From NCBI GenBank assembly GCA_031422555.1, contig JANPLZ010000052.1, positions 1 to 11,274 on the forward strand: a DNA stretch of 11,274 bases, given 5' to 3'. Source of the DNA: JANNAT01 sp031422555 (lineage in GTDB: Bacteria; Pseudomonadota; Alphaproteobacteria; Rhodobacterales; Rhodobacteraceae). Positions within the stretch are counted from its first letter, which is position 1. Every line of letters begins with the position of its first letter. Below are positions 1 to 6,826 of this stretch, piece by piece. Below the pieces are notes generated by a model. That model did no database searches and was not told the DNA's origin. It saw only the letters and a list, made by a program, of their open reading frames with translations. The position numbers were made by a program, and so were the translations under genes.

Positions 1-191
1 GGTACATCTTCGGCAAAGGCCCGCATCATGGGTTTGGGCCCGTCCGGATCGGTTATCCGCACAGATACTTCTTCATCCGTATTGGTCTTACATTTTGTGC
101 CATAGCAAATCTTGTCGGGCATGCACCATACTTCATAAGCCATGGCGCGGGCGGGCAGCAGCACTGCGATCAGGATCAAAATCTTGTGCAT
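1..191 (-). CDS. Small secreted Cys-containing protein, 3' part cut by window edge
   Basis: The first 63 residues are visible; the gene runs off the window's left edge. The start is ATG at 191, preceded by an AGGGGG ribosome site about 8 nt upstream. Only 3 nt separate it from the livF stop, so it is almost certainly in the same transcript. Residues 1-18 look like a signal peptide (MHK, then a hydrophobic run, then an AMA cleavage motif), so the product is probably periplasmic. Cysteines follow at about 23, 29 and 34, and a charged DEE stretch and a 'DPDGPKPM' segment come after. I do not recognise the family. Its position directly after livF, where permease genes or transport accessories may follow, hints at an envelope role linked to the transporter. 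That is inference only. Confidence 0.7.
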   Translation of the reverse strand, partial: MHKILILIAVLLPARAMAYEVWCMPDKICYGTKCKTNTDEEVSVRITDPDGPKPMMRAFAEDV

Positions 192-194
192 ATC

Positions 195-905
195 TCAGCC
201 CCCTAAGAAAGAACGGCGAACTTCGGGGTCGGCCAGCAAGGCTTGTCCGGTATCGGTAAAGCGGTTCGCGCCTTGCACCAGAACATAGCCTTTGTCCGCA
301 ATATCAAGTGCTTGGCGGGCATTTTGTTCCACCATCAGAATGGATATTCCGGTGCGGGCAATGCCGATGATGCGGTCGAACAACTCGTCCATGACAATCG
401 GCGATACGCCTGCGGTCGGCTCGTCCAGCATCAAGACCTTGGGTTGCGTCATCAGCGCGCGGCCCACCGCAACCTGCTGGCGTTGCCCACCCGATAATTC
501 CCCGGCCGCCTGATTGCGCTTGGCCTTCAAGATCGGGAACAGATCATAGACTTGCGCCATGGTATCGGCGATCTCGTCGGTGCGGATGAACGCGCCCATT
601 TCAAGGTTTTCTTCCACCGTCATGGTGGTGAAGATATTGCTGGTCTGCGGCACAAACCCCATGCCTTTGCGCACGCGTGCTTGGGGCGACAGTTTGGTGA
701 TGTCTTCACCGTCCAGCAGCACCCGGCCACCGCGCAGGTTTAACATGCCAAACACCGATTTCATCGCGGTGGATTTGCCAGCACCATTGGGGCCGACGAT
801 CACCGCAATCTGGCCTTTTTCCACGGCGATGGTGCAGGAGTGCAAGATATCGACCGGGCCGTAGCCGCCGGTCATCGCCTCGCCGATCAGAAAGGGTTCA
901 GCCAT
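195..905 (-). CDS. livF: Branched-chain amino acid type ABC transporter ATP-binding protein LivF
   Basis: The 236-aa length is normal for LivF, one of the two cytoplasmic ATPases that power HAAT-family importers of branched-chain amino acids and related amides. Visible motifs are Walker A GPNGAGKS (38-45), Q-loop Q87 in FVPQ, signature LSGGQ (137-141), Walker B VLMLDE (157-162) and the LivF-typical MVEQNA (about 191-196), where Gln stands in place of the usual H-loop His. E. coli LivF has the same EQN. The start at 905 is supported by an AAGGAGG ribosome site 6 nt upstream, inside livG. The gene overlaps livG by 8 nt, so translation is probably coupled. The ligand cannot be read from the ATPase; amides, urea or other small solutes are alternatives to leucine, isoleucine and valine. 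Confidence 0.93.
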   Translation of the reverse strand: MAEPFLIGEAMTGGYGPVDILHSCTIAVEKGQIAVIVGPNGAGKSTAMKSVFGMLNLRGGRVLLDGEDITKLSPQARVRKGMGFVPQTSNIFTTMTVEENLEMGAFIRTDEIADTMAQVYDLFPILKAKRNQAAGELSGGQRQQVAVGRALMTQPKVLMLDEPTAGVSPIVMDELFDRIIGIARTGISILMVEQNARQALDIADKGYVLVQGANRFTDTGQALLADPEVRRSFLGG

Positions 906-1686
906 GGGCGGCCTCCTTCACCTTGTTCTTCAACCCGGTGCCCAGATAGGCCTCGATCACGCGCTCATCGTTTTTAACCTCGGCCAAGGTGCCTTGCGAC
1001 AGCACTTTACCTTCGGCCATGCAAATCACCGGATCACAAAGGCGGCCGATGAAATCCATGTCATGCTCGATCACGCAAAACGTATAGCCGCGTTCGCGGT
1101 TCAATCGGATGATCGCATCGCCGATAGTGTTCAACAGGGTGCGGTTCACACCCGCGCCCACCTCATCGAGAAACACCATCTTGGCATCGACCATCATGGT
1201 GCGGCCCAGTTCCAACAGCTTTTTCTGCCCGCCCGAGATATTGCTGGCGCGTTGATCGGCCAGATGGGTGATGGTCAGAAATTCCAGCACCTCATCGGCC
1301 TTATCACGGATGCGGCGTTCTTCGGTGGCCACGGCACTGCGCCGGAAACACGCATTCCACAGACTTTCGCCCGACTGCGCATCGGGCACCATCATCAGGT
1401 TTTCGCGCACCGTCATGCTGCCGAATTCATGGGCAATCTGAAAGGTGCGCAGCAGACCCTTGCCGAACAGCGCGTGCGGGGCAAGGCCGGTAATATCTTC
1501 GCCGTCCATCAAAACACGGCCTGACGTGGGCGCAAGACGGCCCGCGATCACGTTGAACAAAGTGGTTTTTCCCGCACCATTCGGCCCGATCAAGCCGGTG
1601 ATCGACCCGGTCTTGATGGTCAGCGATGCGCCATCAACGGCATGAAACCCGCCGAAATGCTTGTGCAGATCTTCGACAACAATCAT
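898..1686 (-). CDS. livG: Branched-chain amino acid type ABC transporter ATP-binding protein LivG
   Basis: This 262-aa protein is the partner ATPase of LivF. Motifs are Walker A GPNGAGKT (34-41), Q-loop Q83 in RTFQ, signature ISGGQKK (150-156), Walker B KMVFLDE (169-175) and H-loop H208 in VIEHDM. The LivG hallmark 'LLRTFQ...F..MTVRENL' is present at 78-97. Two departures from the common form are visible: Ile for Leu in the signature, and DEVGAGVNRT where most LivG proteins have DEPAAGxNPT. Catalytic Lys40, Asp174 and Glu175 are intact, so it should be an active ATPase. The start at 1686 has a GGGGG ribosome site 7 nt upstream. The gene lies about 116 nt downstream of livK and overlaps livF. 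Confidence 0.92.
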   Translation of the reverse strand: MIVVEDLHKHFGGFHAVDGASLTIKTGSITGLIGPNGAGKTTLFNVIAGRLAPTSGRVLMDGEDITGLAPHALFGKGLLRTFQIAHEFGSMTVRENLMMVPDAQSGESLWNACFRRSAVATEERRIRDKADEVLEFLTITHLADQRASNISGGQKKLLELGRTMMVDAKMVFLDEVGAGVNRTLLNTIGDAIIRLNRERGYTFCVIEHDMDFIGRLCDPVICMAEGKVLSQGTLAEVKNDERVIEAYLGTGLKNKVKEAAHG

Positions 1687-1753
1687 CAGATTTCCCCCTG
1701 TAACCCGCCTCTTGTCAGCCAGACGCGGCTGCGGGCAGGTTTACCTGTGCAAC

Positions 1754-1778
1754 GGCCCGGGGCGATGAACCCCGGGCC
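1754..1778 (-). terminator. Intercistronic GC hairpin between livK and livG
   Basis: A perfect 9-bp inverted repeat, GGCCCGGGG / CCCCGGGCC, with a 7-nt loop sits 25 nt after the livK stop. No T-run follows on the minus strand, so it is not a classic intrinsic terminator. It more likely acts as a partial terminator or an mRNA-stabilising hairpin that keeps binding-protein mRNA above that of the ATPase genes. This arrangement is common in binding-protein ABC operons. The repeat is seen directly; the role is inferred. Confidence 0.5.
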
Positions 1779-1802
1779 ATGCGGTATCAGATCAGCTGGC
1801 GA

Positions 1803-2993
1803 TCAACGGAACTTGATCGTCTCAAACTTGCCGCCTTTGACTTCGAACTCTTTATAGCGACCGGCACTTTCGCCCGCCCCCACAAGTTCCACGCCGGACG
1901 CGCCATCATAGTCGATGTCGGTGCCCGCCGCGATCAGCTCCAGCGCCTTGCCGATTTCACCGGGAAGGATCTTTTCGCCCGGTGCATTGGCGATTTCCAT
2001 GATCTTGGCGGCATAGACCTTCGAGTCAGTTGACCCGGCGGCGTGCATCGCCAACATGATCAGCGCTGCCGCATCATAGGATTCCATTGAGTATGGCGAG
2101 GAAGCATCGAAGGGCACAGCGGCGGCTTTGCCCATTTCCAACAGCATCGCGGCACCAGCCGAATCCGACTGGGCAACCTGACCGTAGGACCCGTCCAGTG
2201 CCGGGCCAATGGCGACGGGCAAGTTGTCACCCACCATACCGCCGGGCAAACCGAACTTGGTGAACGCGCCGGAATCGAGCGAGGCTTGGATGATGCCCTT
2301 GCCGCCCTGATCAAGATAGCCCGCCACAACCAGCAGATCGCCGCCAGCCGCGGCCAAAGCGGCAACTTCAGCCGAATAGTCAGCCTTGCCATCTTCGTGT
2401 GCAGTGTTGATCGTCACAGCGCCGCCCTTGGCAATGAACGCAGCCGAGATGGATTCTGCCAGACCCTTGCCGTAGTCGTTGTTGGTATAGGTCAGCGCGA
2501 TTGATTTCACGCCCTTTTCCATCAGAATGTCGGCCATCACTTCGCCTTCGCGCGCATCAGAAGGTGCTGTGCGGAAGAACAGACCGTCATCCTCGGCGGT
2601 GGACAGGGCAGGCGAGGTTGCTGACGGTGACACCATCGCGATGCCGTTCGGACGCGCCACGTTTTGCAGCACAGCGCCCGTTGCACCGGAGCAATCCGCG
2701 CCCATGATGCCTTTGACGCCATCAGCCGTCACCAGACGTTCGGCAGCAGTGGTGGCCGCAGCCGCGTCACCGCAAGTGCTGTCGGCGCGCACGGGCACAA
2801 ACACCATGCCATTGGCGGCTTTGCCCGAAGCATTTGCCTCGGCCATCGCCATTTCGGCGGCATTGGCCATATGGCCGGTCAGCGATTCAATCGGGCCGGT
2901 AAAGCCGATCAGAATGCCGATCTTAACGTCTTCAGCCGAAGCTGCGCCGACCATCAGCGCAGTTGCTGCCGTGGCCAAAAGTAGTTTTTTCAT
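1803..2993 (-). CDS. livK: Periplasmic branched-chain amino acid type substrate-binding protein (LivK-like)
   Basis: This 396-aa protein belongs to the Peripla_BP_6/HAAT binding-protein family. Residues 1-20 are a clear Sec signal peptide (MKK, hydrophobic core, AASA before EDVKIG), so it acts in the periplasm and delivers ligand to the membrane permeases. Mature-protein landmarks are VKIGILIGFTGP at the start, Cys74 and Cys101 placed like the conserved disulfide pair of LivJ/LivK, and the ligand-loop motif SPSATSPAL (about 122-130), followed by 'FFRTAPSDA' and 'YTNNDYGKG'. The start at 2993 has a GGGAG ribosome site. It is first in the liv run. The ligand is uncertain: the family covers branched-chain amino acids, amides, urea and aromatic compounds. 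Confidence 0.88.
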   Translation of the reverse strand: MKKLLLATAATALMVGAASAEDVKIGILIGFTGPIESLTGHMANAAEMAMAEANASGKAANGMVFVPVRADSTCGDAAAATTAAERLVTADGVKGIMGADCSGATGAVLQNVARPNGIAMVSPSATSPALSTAEDDGLFFRTAPSDAREGEVMADILMEKGVKSIALTYTNNDYGKGLAESISAAFIAKGGAVTINTAHEDGKADYSAEVAALAAAGGDLLVVAGYLDQGGKGIIQASLDSGAFTKFGLPGGMVGDNLPVAIGPALDGSYGQVAQSDSAGAAMLLEMGKAAAVPFDASSPYSMESYDAAALIMLAMHAAGSTDSKVYAAKIMEIANAPGEKILPGEIGKALELIAAGTDIDYDGASGVELVGAGESAGRYKEFEVKGGKFETIKFR

Positions 2994-3090
2994 TGTTAGC
3001 TCCCATGTTGGATCGCAATCCTGTCGGCGACCCTAATGCGGGCGTTTGAAAAAGGAAAGAACCTTGCAAGGCGGCCGCCGTTACGGATTA

Positions 3091-3128
3091 ATTTTCCAAG
3101 ATCGGCGATGAATTGCGGTGATTTTCCA
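3091..3128 (-). promoter_or_regulatory. Candidate direct-repeat site upstream of livK
   Basis: The octamer ATTTTCCA (TGGAAAAT on the minus strand) occurs at 3091-3098 and again at 3121-3128, exactly 30 nt apart. That is about three helical turns and places both copies 98-135 nt upstream of the livK start. Direct repeats at this spacing fit a dimeric activator of the AraC type, and such a gene lies next door. I found no convincing -35/-10 pair to anchor the promoter, so the call is weak. Confidence 0.2.
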
Positions 3129-3192
3129 CCATGATCCCAAATGTTTCAGGCTTAAAGCATCGCAAAACGGAAACAGTGCCCTGTGCGGTGCG

Positions 3193-3210
3193 GCCCCCTC
3201 GGGGGGGGGC
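3193..3210 (-). terminator. GC hairpin downstream of the GlxA-type regulator, containing a G9 tract
   Basis: GCCCCC (3193-3198) can pair with GGGGGC (3205-3210), about 55 nt beyond the regulator's stop. No T-run follows on the minus strand, so termination would be weak or Rho-assisted. The right arm is part of an uninterrupted run of nine G (3201-3209), which is prone to slippage and to sequencing error. Confidence 0.3.
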
Positions 3211-3265
3211 TGGTCTTGCCGCTAGGGGCCGGGGTGCGGCGGCTGATTCTATGGGAAAACGCCGA

Positions 3266-4291
3266 TCAGATCGACAGCCGCACGCCAATGCCGGGGCTGC
3301 CAAGACCTTGTGATCCGCGTTCGCGGTAGGGCGTGGTGCTGTAATGGCTGCGATAGCATTTGGAAAAATGCGACGGGCTGGCAAAGCCGCAGGCCAGCGC
3401 CACGTTGATCACGCTCATATCGGTTTGCATCAACAGGTTGCGCGCCTTTTGCAGCCGCAACTCCATATAATACCGCTTTGGGCTGCGGTTCAGATAACGC
3501 CGGAACAGCCGTTCCAACTGCCGCGTGCTCATCCCTACTTCGTCGGCCAGATCGGCGGGCGACATCGGGTCTTCGATGTTGCCCTCCATCATCTGGATCA
3601 CTTGGCTCAGTTTTGGGTGCCGCACGCCGATGCGGGTAGGGATCGACAGCCGCTGGGTGTCCTGATCGGTGCGGATGGTGGAATAAATCATGTGATCGGC
3701 GACGTTATTGGCAACATCCTCGCCGTGGTCGGACGCGATGATGCGCAGCATCAGGTCAATCGACGAAATGCCGCCCGCCGTGGACCAGCGGTTGCCGTCC
3801 ATTACAAACACCGATTTGGTCAGATTGACCTGTTCAAATTCTTCGGCAAACCCGTCCTGATTTTCCCAGTGGATCGTCGCTTTTTTGCCATCCAGCAGCC
3901 CGGCTTTGGCCAGCGCATAAGACCCGGTGCACAGACCGCCGATGGCCACGCCCCGGCGCGACTCGCGGCGCAGCCAGCCGACAATGCCGCGGGTGGTGGT
4001 GCGTTGAATGTCGATGCCGCCGCACACCAGAATGATATCGTCGCGGTCCACCTCATCCAGCCCGAAATCCAGCCGGAACACCGCGCCGTTGGAACAGGTT
4101 TTCTCACCGCCGCCTTCACCGCACAGCGCCCAGGAATAGACCGGCTCGCCCAAGACGTGATTGGCCAGCCGCAACGGCTCTATCGCGCCGGCGAAATTGA
4201 TCATGGTGAACTTATCAAGCAGCAGAAAAACAAAGCGGCGCGGGCTGTCGGTTTTGGCAACCAAGGTGGCTTTGCGCAAAGCAAGTGACAT
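3266..4291 (-). CDS. GlxA-family transcriptional regulator (GATase1-like domain plus AraC HTH)
   Basis: The product is 341 aa from the ATG at 4291. An in-frame ATG at 4366 would add 25 residues (MAGFALAAAA...) that do not resemble the family. The 4291 start has AGG 7 nt upstream and gives the expected N-terminus before 'RRFVFLLLDKFTM'. Residues about 20-190 form a DJ-1/PfpI-like GATase1 fold, with GGLCTGSYALAKAGLLDG around Cys121 and ATIHWEN after it. Residues about 225-325 hold the double AraC helix-turn-helix, with 'LADEVGMSTRQLERLFRRY' and 'INVALACGFASPSHFSKCYR'. The family includes GbdR and CdhR, regulators of glycine betaine and carnitine catabolism, so a quaternary-amine or amino-acid-like effector is plausible. 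It is transcribed in the same direction as livK but separated from it by 272 nt, and is divergent from aroG. Confidence 0.88.
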   Translation of the reverse strand: MSLALRKATLVAKTDSPRRFVFLLLDKFTMINFAGAIEPLRLANHVLGEPVYSWALCGEGGGEKTCSNGAVFRLDFGLDEVDRDDIILVCGGIDIQRTTTRGIVGWLRRESRRGVAIGGLCTGSYALAKAGLLDGKKATIHWENQDGFAEEFEQVNLTKSVFVMDGNRWSTAGGISSIDLMLRIIASDHGEDVANNVADHMIYSTIRTDQDTQRLSIPTRIGVRHPKLSQVIQMMEGNIEDPMSPADLADEVGMSTRQLERLFRRYLNRSPKRYYMELRLQKARNLLMQTDMSVINVALACGFASPSHFSKCYRSHYSTTPYRERGSQGLGSPGIGVRLSI

Positions 4292-4383
4292 GATGCGACC
4301 TAATTGTGTCGGTAATGACGCTTGGATACAGCAAATGGCAGCCGCCGCAAGGGCAAACCCCGCCAAAACAGGGCCTTTGCCCT

Positions 4384-4411
4384 TTGCATTCCCGGATAAT
4401 TTTTCTATACC
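4384..4411 (+). promoter_or_regulatory. Candidate promoter for the DAHP synthase gene
   Basis: TTGCAT (4384-4389), a 16-nt spacer and TATACC (4406-4411) lie about 35 nt upstream of the gene's ATG, inside an AT-rich patch (GATAATTTTTCTATACC) that stands out from its GC-rich surroundings. The -35 match is poor. The call rests mainly on position and on the local AT-rich block. Confidence 0.3.
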
Positions 4412-4445
4412 GCCAGCCTAAAGCAGATACGCAAGGGAATGCCCG

Positions 4446-5816
4446 ATGACCAAGGGATGGACGAAATCGGATTGGCGCGCCAAACCGCGGGTGCAAATGC
4501 CGGATTACCCGGACGCATCCGCTTTGCGCGCAGCCGAGGCGCAGCTGGCAAAGTATCCACCGCTGGTGTTTGCGGGCGAAGCGCGCAAGCTGAAAAAACA
4601 ACTGGCGCTGGCCGCCGAGGGGCGCGCGTTTTTGCTGCAAGGCGGCGACTGCGCGGAAAGTTTTGCCGAATTTTCCGCCGATAACATCCGCGACACCTTT
4701 CGCGTGATGCTGCAAATGGCCGTGGTGCTGACCTACGGTGCCAAGGTTCCGGTGATCAAGGTGGGCCGCATGGCCGGCCAGTTTGCCAAACCGCGATCGG
4801 CCCCGACCGAGATGATCGACGGCGTCGAATTGCCGTCCTATCGCGGCGACATCATCCACCGATTTGAAGCCACCGCCGAGGCCCGTCGCCCCGACCCGCA
4901 GCGCATGCTGGAGGCTTATACCCAATCGGCGGCCACCCTGAACTTGCTGCGGGCGTTCTCAACCGGGGGCTTTGCCGATATTCACCGGGTGCATTCGTGG
5001 ACGCTGGGCTTTGCCGAACATGACAAGGCCGAACGCTACCGCGAAATCTCGAACCGCATTTCGGATGCGCTGGATTTCATGGCGGCGGCGGGCGTTGACA
5101 GTTCCACCTCGCACCAACTGGCCACCGTTGATTTCTATACCAGCCACGAATCCTTGCTGTTGGAATATGAAGAGGCGCTGTGCCGGGTAGACAGCATCAC
5201 CGGGCTGAACGTTGCAGGGTCTGGCCATATGATCTGGATCGGCGACCGCACCCGGCAGCCCGATGGCGCGCATGTCGAATTTGCCCGCGGCGTGCTGAAC
5301 CCGATCGGTCTGAAATGCGGCCCGACCACCACGGCGGACGATCTGAAAGTGCTGATGGCCAAACTTAACCCCACGAATGAGGCCGGGCGCCTGACCCTGA
5401 TCGCGCGCTTTGGTGCGGGCAAAGTAGGTGACAACCTGCCACGCCTGATCAAGGCCGTGCAGGAAGAGGGCGCTGCGGTTTTGTGGTCTTGCGATCCGAT
5501 GCATGGCAACACCATCAAGGCGGCCTCGGGCTATAAAACCCGGCCTTTCGAGTCTGTGCTGCGCGAAGTGCGCGAGTTTTTCCAGATCCACAGCGCCGAA
5601 GGCACCATCCCCGGTGGCGTGCATTTCGAGATGACGGGCCAGGATGTCACCGAATGCACCGGTGGTTTACGCGCGGTCACCGACGAAAACCTGTCAGACC
5701 GCTATCACACCGCCTGCGATCCACGGCTGAACGCCAGCCAGGCGCTGGAACTGGCGTTTTTGGTGTCGGAAGAGCTGTCACGCCAACGCGACGCCAGCCG
5801 CCGCGTGGCGCTGTAG
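4446..5816 (+). CDS. aroG: Class II 3-deoxy-7-phosphoheptulonate (DAHP) synthase
   Basis: This enzyme condenses phosphoenolpyruvate with erythrose 4-phosphate to make DAHP, the first step of the shikimate pathway, in the cytoplasm. At 456 aa it has the plant/Mycobacterium class II length. Visible motifs are LLQGGDCAE (63-71), SYRGDIIH (131-138), SHQLATVDFYTSHESLLLEYE (222-242), GSGHMIWIGDRTRQ (258-271), ARFGAGKV (320-327), LWSCDPMHGNT (346-356) and GGVHFEMTGQDVTECTGG (390-407). The four metal ligands known from the M. tuberculosis enzyme map to Cys69, His353, Glu395 and Asp425. The N-terminus is short, so the elaborate N-terminal regulatory extension of the mycobacterial enzyme is largely absent. 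The start at 4446 follows AAGGGA by 7 nt; the overlapping ATG at 4439 is out of frame. It appears monocistronic. Confidence 0.95.
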   Translation: MTKGWTKSDWRAKPRVQMPDYPDASALRAAEAQLAKYPPLVFAGEARKLKKQLALAAEGRAFLLQGGDCAESFAEFSADNIRDTFRVMLQMAVVLTYGAKVPVIKVGRMAGQFAKPRSAPTEMIDGVELPSYRGDIIHRFEATAEARRPDPQRMLEAYTQSAATLNLLRAFSTGGFADIHRVHSWTLGFAEHDKAERYREISNRISDALDFMAAAGVDSSTSHQLATVDFYTSHESLLLEYEEALCRVDSITGLNVAGSGHMIWIGDRTRQPDGAHVEFARGVLNPIGLKCGPTTTADDLKVLMAKLNPTNEAGRLTLIARFGAGKVGDNLPRLIKAVQEEGAAVLWSCDPMHGNTIKAASGYKTRPFESVLREVREFFQIHSAEGTIPGGVHFEMTGQDVTECTGGLRAVTDENLSDRYHTACDPRLNASQALELAFLVSEELSRQRDASRRVAL

Positions 5817-5830
5817 CTGGAAATTCAGCA

Positions 5831-5853
5831 GGCCCCGGAACCTGTCCGGGGCC
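5831..5853. repeat. REP-like palindrome after the DAHP synthase gene
   Basis: GGCCCCGGA / TCCGGGGCC is a perfect 9-bp inverted repeat with a 5-nt loop, 15 nt after the aroG stop. The core and the trailing G-C-GCTGC match the palindrome at 9364-9384 (GGCCCCGGA..GTCCGGGGC, then ..GGCTGCG), so it belongs to a dispersed repeat family rather than being a one-off terminator. No T-run follows on the plus strand. It may still stabilise or help end the aroG mRNA. A shorter palindrome, CCTGAA-A-TTCAGG, follows at 5866-5878. Apart from these and a C8 run at 5981-5988, I see nothing else in 5817-6008. Confidence 0.7.
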
Positions 5854-6008
5854 GCGCTGCAAGTGCCTGAAATTCAGGTCATCTTTCGGTTCATTTTGGC
5901 GCAACTGCTGCACGGGGGGCGTCCTGTTCGGCTTGCGCTTGGGGCTGACCTGATTGGCGCGTCCTATCTGTCAGAGTGTGCCCCCCCCAGTTTGTAGCGT
6001 GCGCCCTT

Positions 6009-6653
6009 TTAATCCTGCGAATGCACCAGCCGCAAATGTGGCTTGCCGCGCGGTGGCGGTGGCAGGTAGGTCACCGCACTTTCGGCAAAGCTGTAATCAC
6101 GCGAAACTGCAGGGGCCGCACTGGGTGCTGCAAGTGGTTCGCGCACCAGACCCGCCACACCAAAGCGGCGCGGCATCCGTCCGATGGTTCCCACCGACGC
6201 CAGACACCCCAGCGCCAGACCCGGCTCGCCCGCCGATCCAATCAGCGGCAACAAGATCATCCGGGCCTCAAGGGCGGGTTTGCCGATGCCGCGCTCTGCC
6301 TCCAGCCAGATTTCCAGCGCCGACGGTGCGGCAAATACGGGTTCCAGCGCATCGGTGATCCGGGTGCGGGCGTTGGGTTCAAAGAGCGTGGTCAACGGCA
6401 TGCCGCGCACATCCAACCCCATGATATCGTTGACATGCATCCCCGCCAGCCGGAACCGCGCCACCCCGGGTGCTATGCGTTCGATCAGGAACACGTTTTC
6501 CAACGCCTGGGCAATGCCGCGCGGATCAATCTGATCGCGCCGGGGCAGGCCGCCTGCAACGCGCAGCGCCTCCCAATAGCCGCGCACGGCCTGAATGGCG
6601 CCAAACCCCTGCTGTGGCCCAACCCCGCGCCCGTTTCCGAAATAGGTCAACAT
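6009..6653 (-). CDS. PAS_5-like single-domain protein
   Basis: The product is 214 aa from ATG at 6653, which has AAGGA 8 nt upstream. A GTG directly before it, at 6656, is an alternative start adding one residue. Residues about 20-155 match the alphaproteobacterial PAS_5 pattern: YWEALR, then LPRRDQIDPRGI, then 'LENVFLIERIAPGVARFRLAGMHVNDIMGLDVRGMPL', and later a beta-rich stretch with 'LEARMILLPL'. No kinase, cyclase or HTH domain follows; the C-terminus is Ala/Pro-rich (LPPPPRGKPHLRL) and probably disordered. Such proteins are thought to sense or relay small-molecule signals through partners, but no substrate can be read here. It is divergent from yicC, with 173 nt between the starts. Confidence 0.75.
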   Translation of the reverse strand: MLTYFGNGRGVGPQQGFGAIQAVRGYWEALRVAGGLPRRDQIDPRGIAQALENVFLIERIAPGVARFRLAGMHVNDIMGLDVRGMPLTTLFEPNARTRITDALEPVFAAPSALEIWLEAERGIGKPALEARMILLPLIGSAGEPGLALGCLASVGTIGRMPRRFGVAGLVREPLAAPSAAPAVSRDYSFAESAVTYLPPPPRGKPHLRLVHSQD

Positions 6654-6722
6654 CACCGTGATCCTTGCCGCCTGTTGCGTGGCCCGTGTTACCGCCTATG
6701 GTTAAGACTGGCGCAACACCTG

Positions 6723-6737
6723 TTACCAATTCCTTAA
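6723..6737 (+). promoter_or_regulatory. Candidate CtrA-like box in the PAS gene/yicC divergent region
   Basis: TTAC-N7-TTAA fits the CtrA full-site pattern TTAA-N7-TTAA at 7 of 8 positions. A good -10-like TAGAAT lies 28 nt downstream (6765-6770) in the yicC direction, so the box would sit near -47. A site this short can occur by chance, and no other CtrA target evidence is visible. Confidence 0.2.
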
Positions 6738-6826
6738 ACTACACCAAATAGGTGGCCTTTTGTGTAGAATCTCGGCAAATGGTAAATATCCGGACCCGCA
6801 ACCGCGCGCCGCTGCAGGAGACCATG

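Noticed and set aside
3088..3384. Minus-strand 98-aa ORF and plus-strand 60-aa ORF (3131-3313) between livK and the regulator
   Set aside because: Both cover the regulator's 3' end and the GC hairpin, are Arg/Pro/Ala-rich, have no ribosome site and resemble no family.
4215..4925. Minus-strand 236-aa ORF spanning the regulator and DAHP synthase starts
   Set aside because: It is antisense to well-supported aroG and overlaps the regulator in another frame; its composition (His/Gly/Arg-rich) is that of a GC-rich shadow frame.
5654..5953. ORFs on both strands after the aroG end (5654-5953 plus, 5677-5913 minus)
   Set aside because: They run through the aroG 3' end and the palindrome, and are Arg/Pro-rich without any motif or ribosome site.
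6686..6702. TGTTACCGCC-like half of the gap operator in the PAS gene/yicC region
   Set aside because: Only one arm (TGTTA/TAACA) is present; the other side does not pair, so it is not a LacI-type palindrome.
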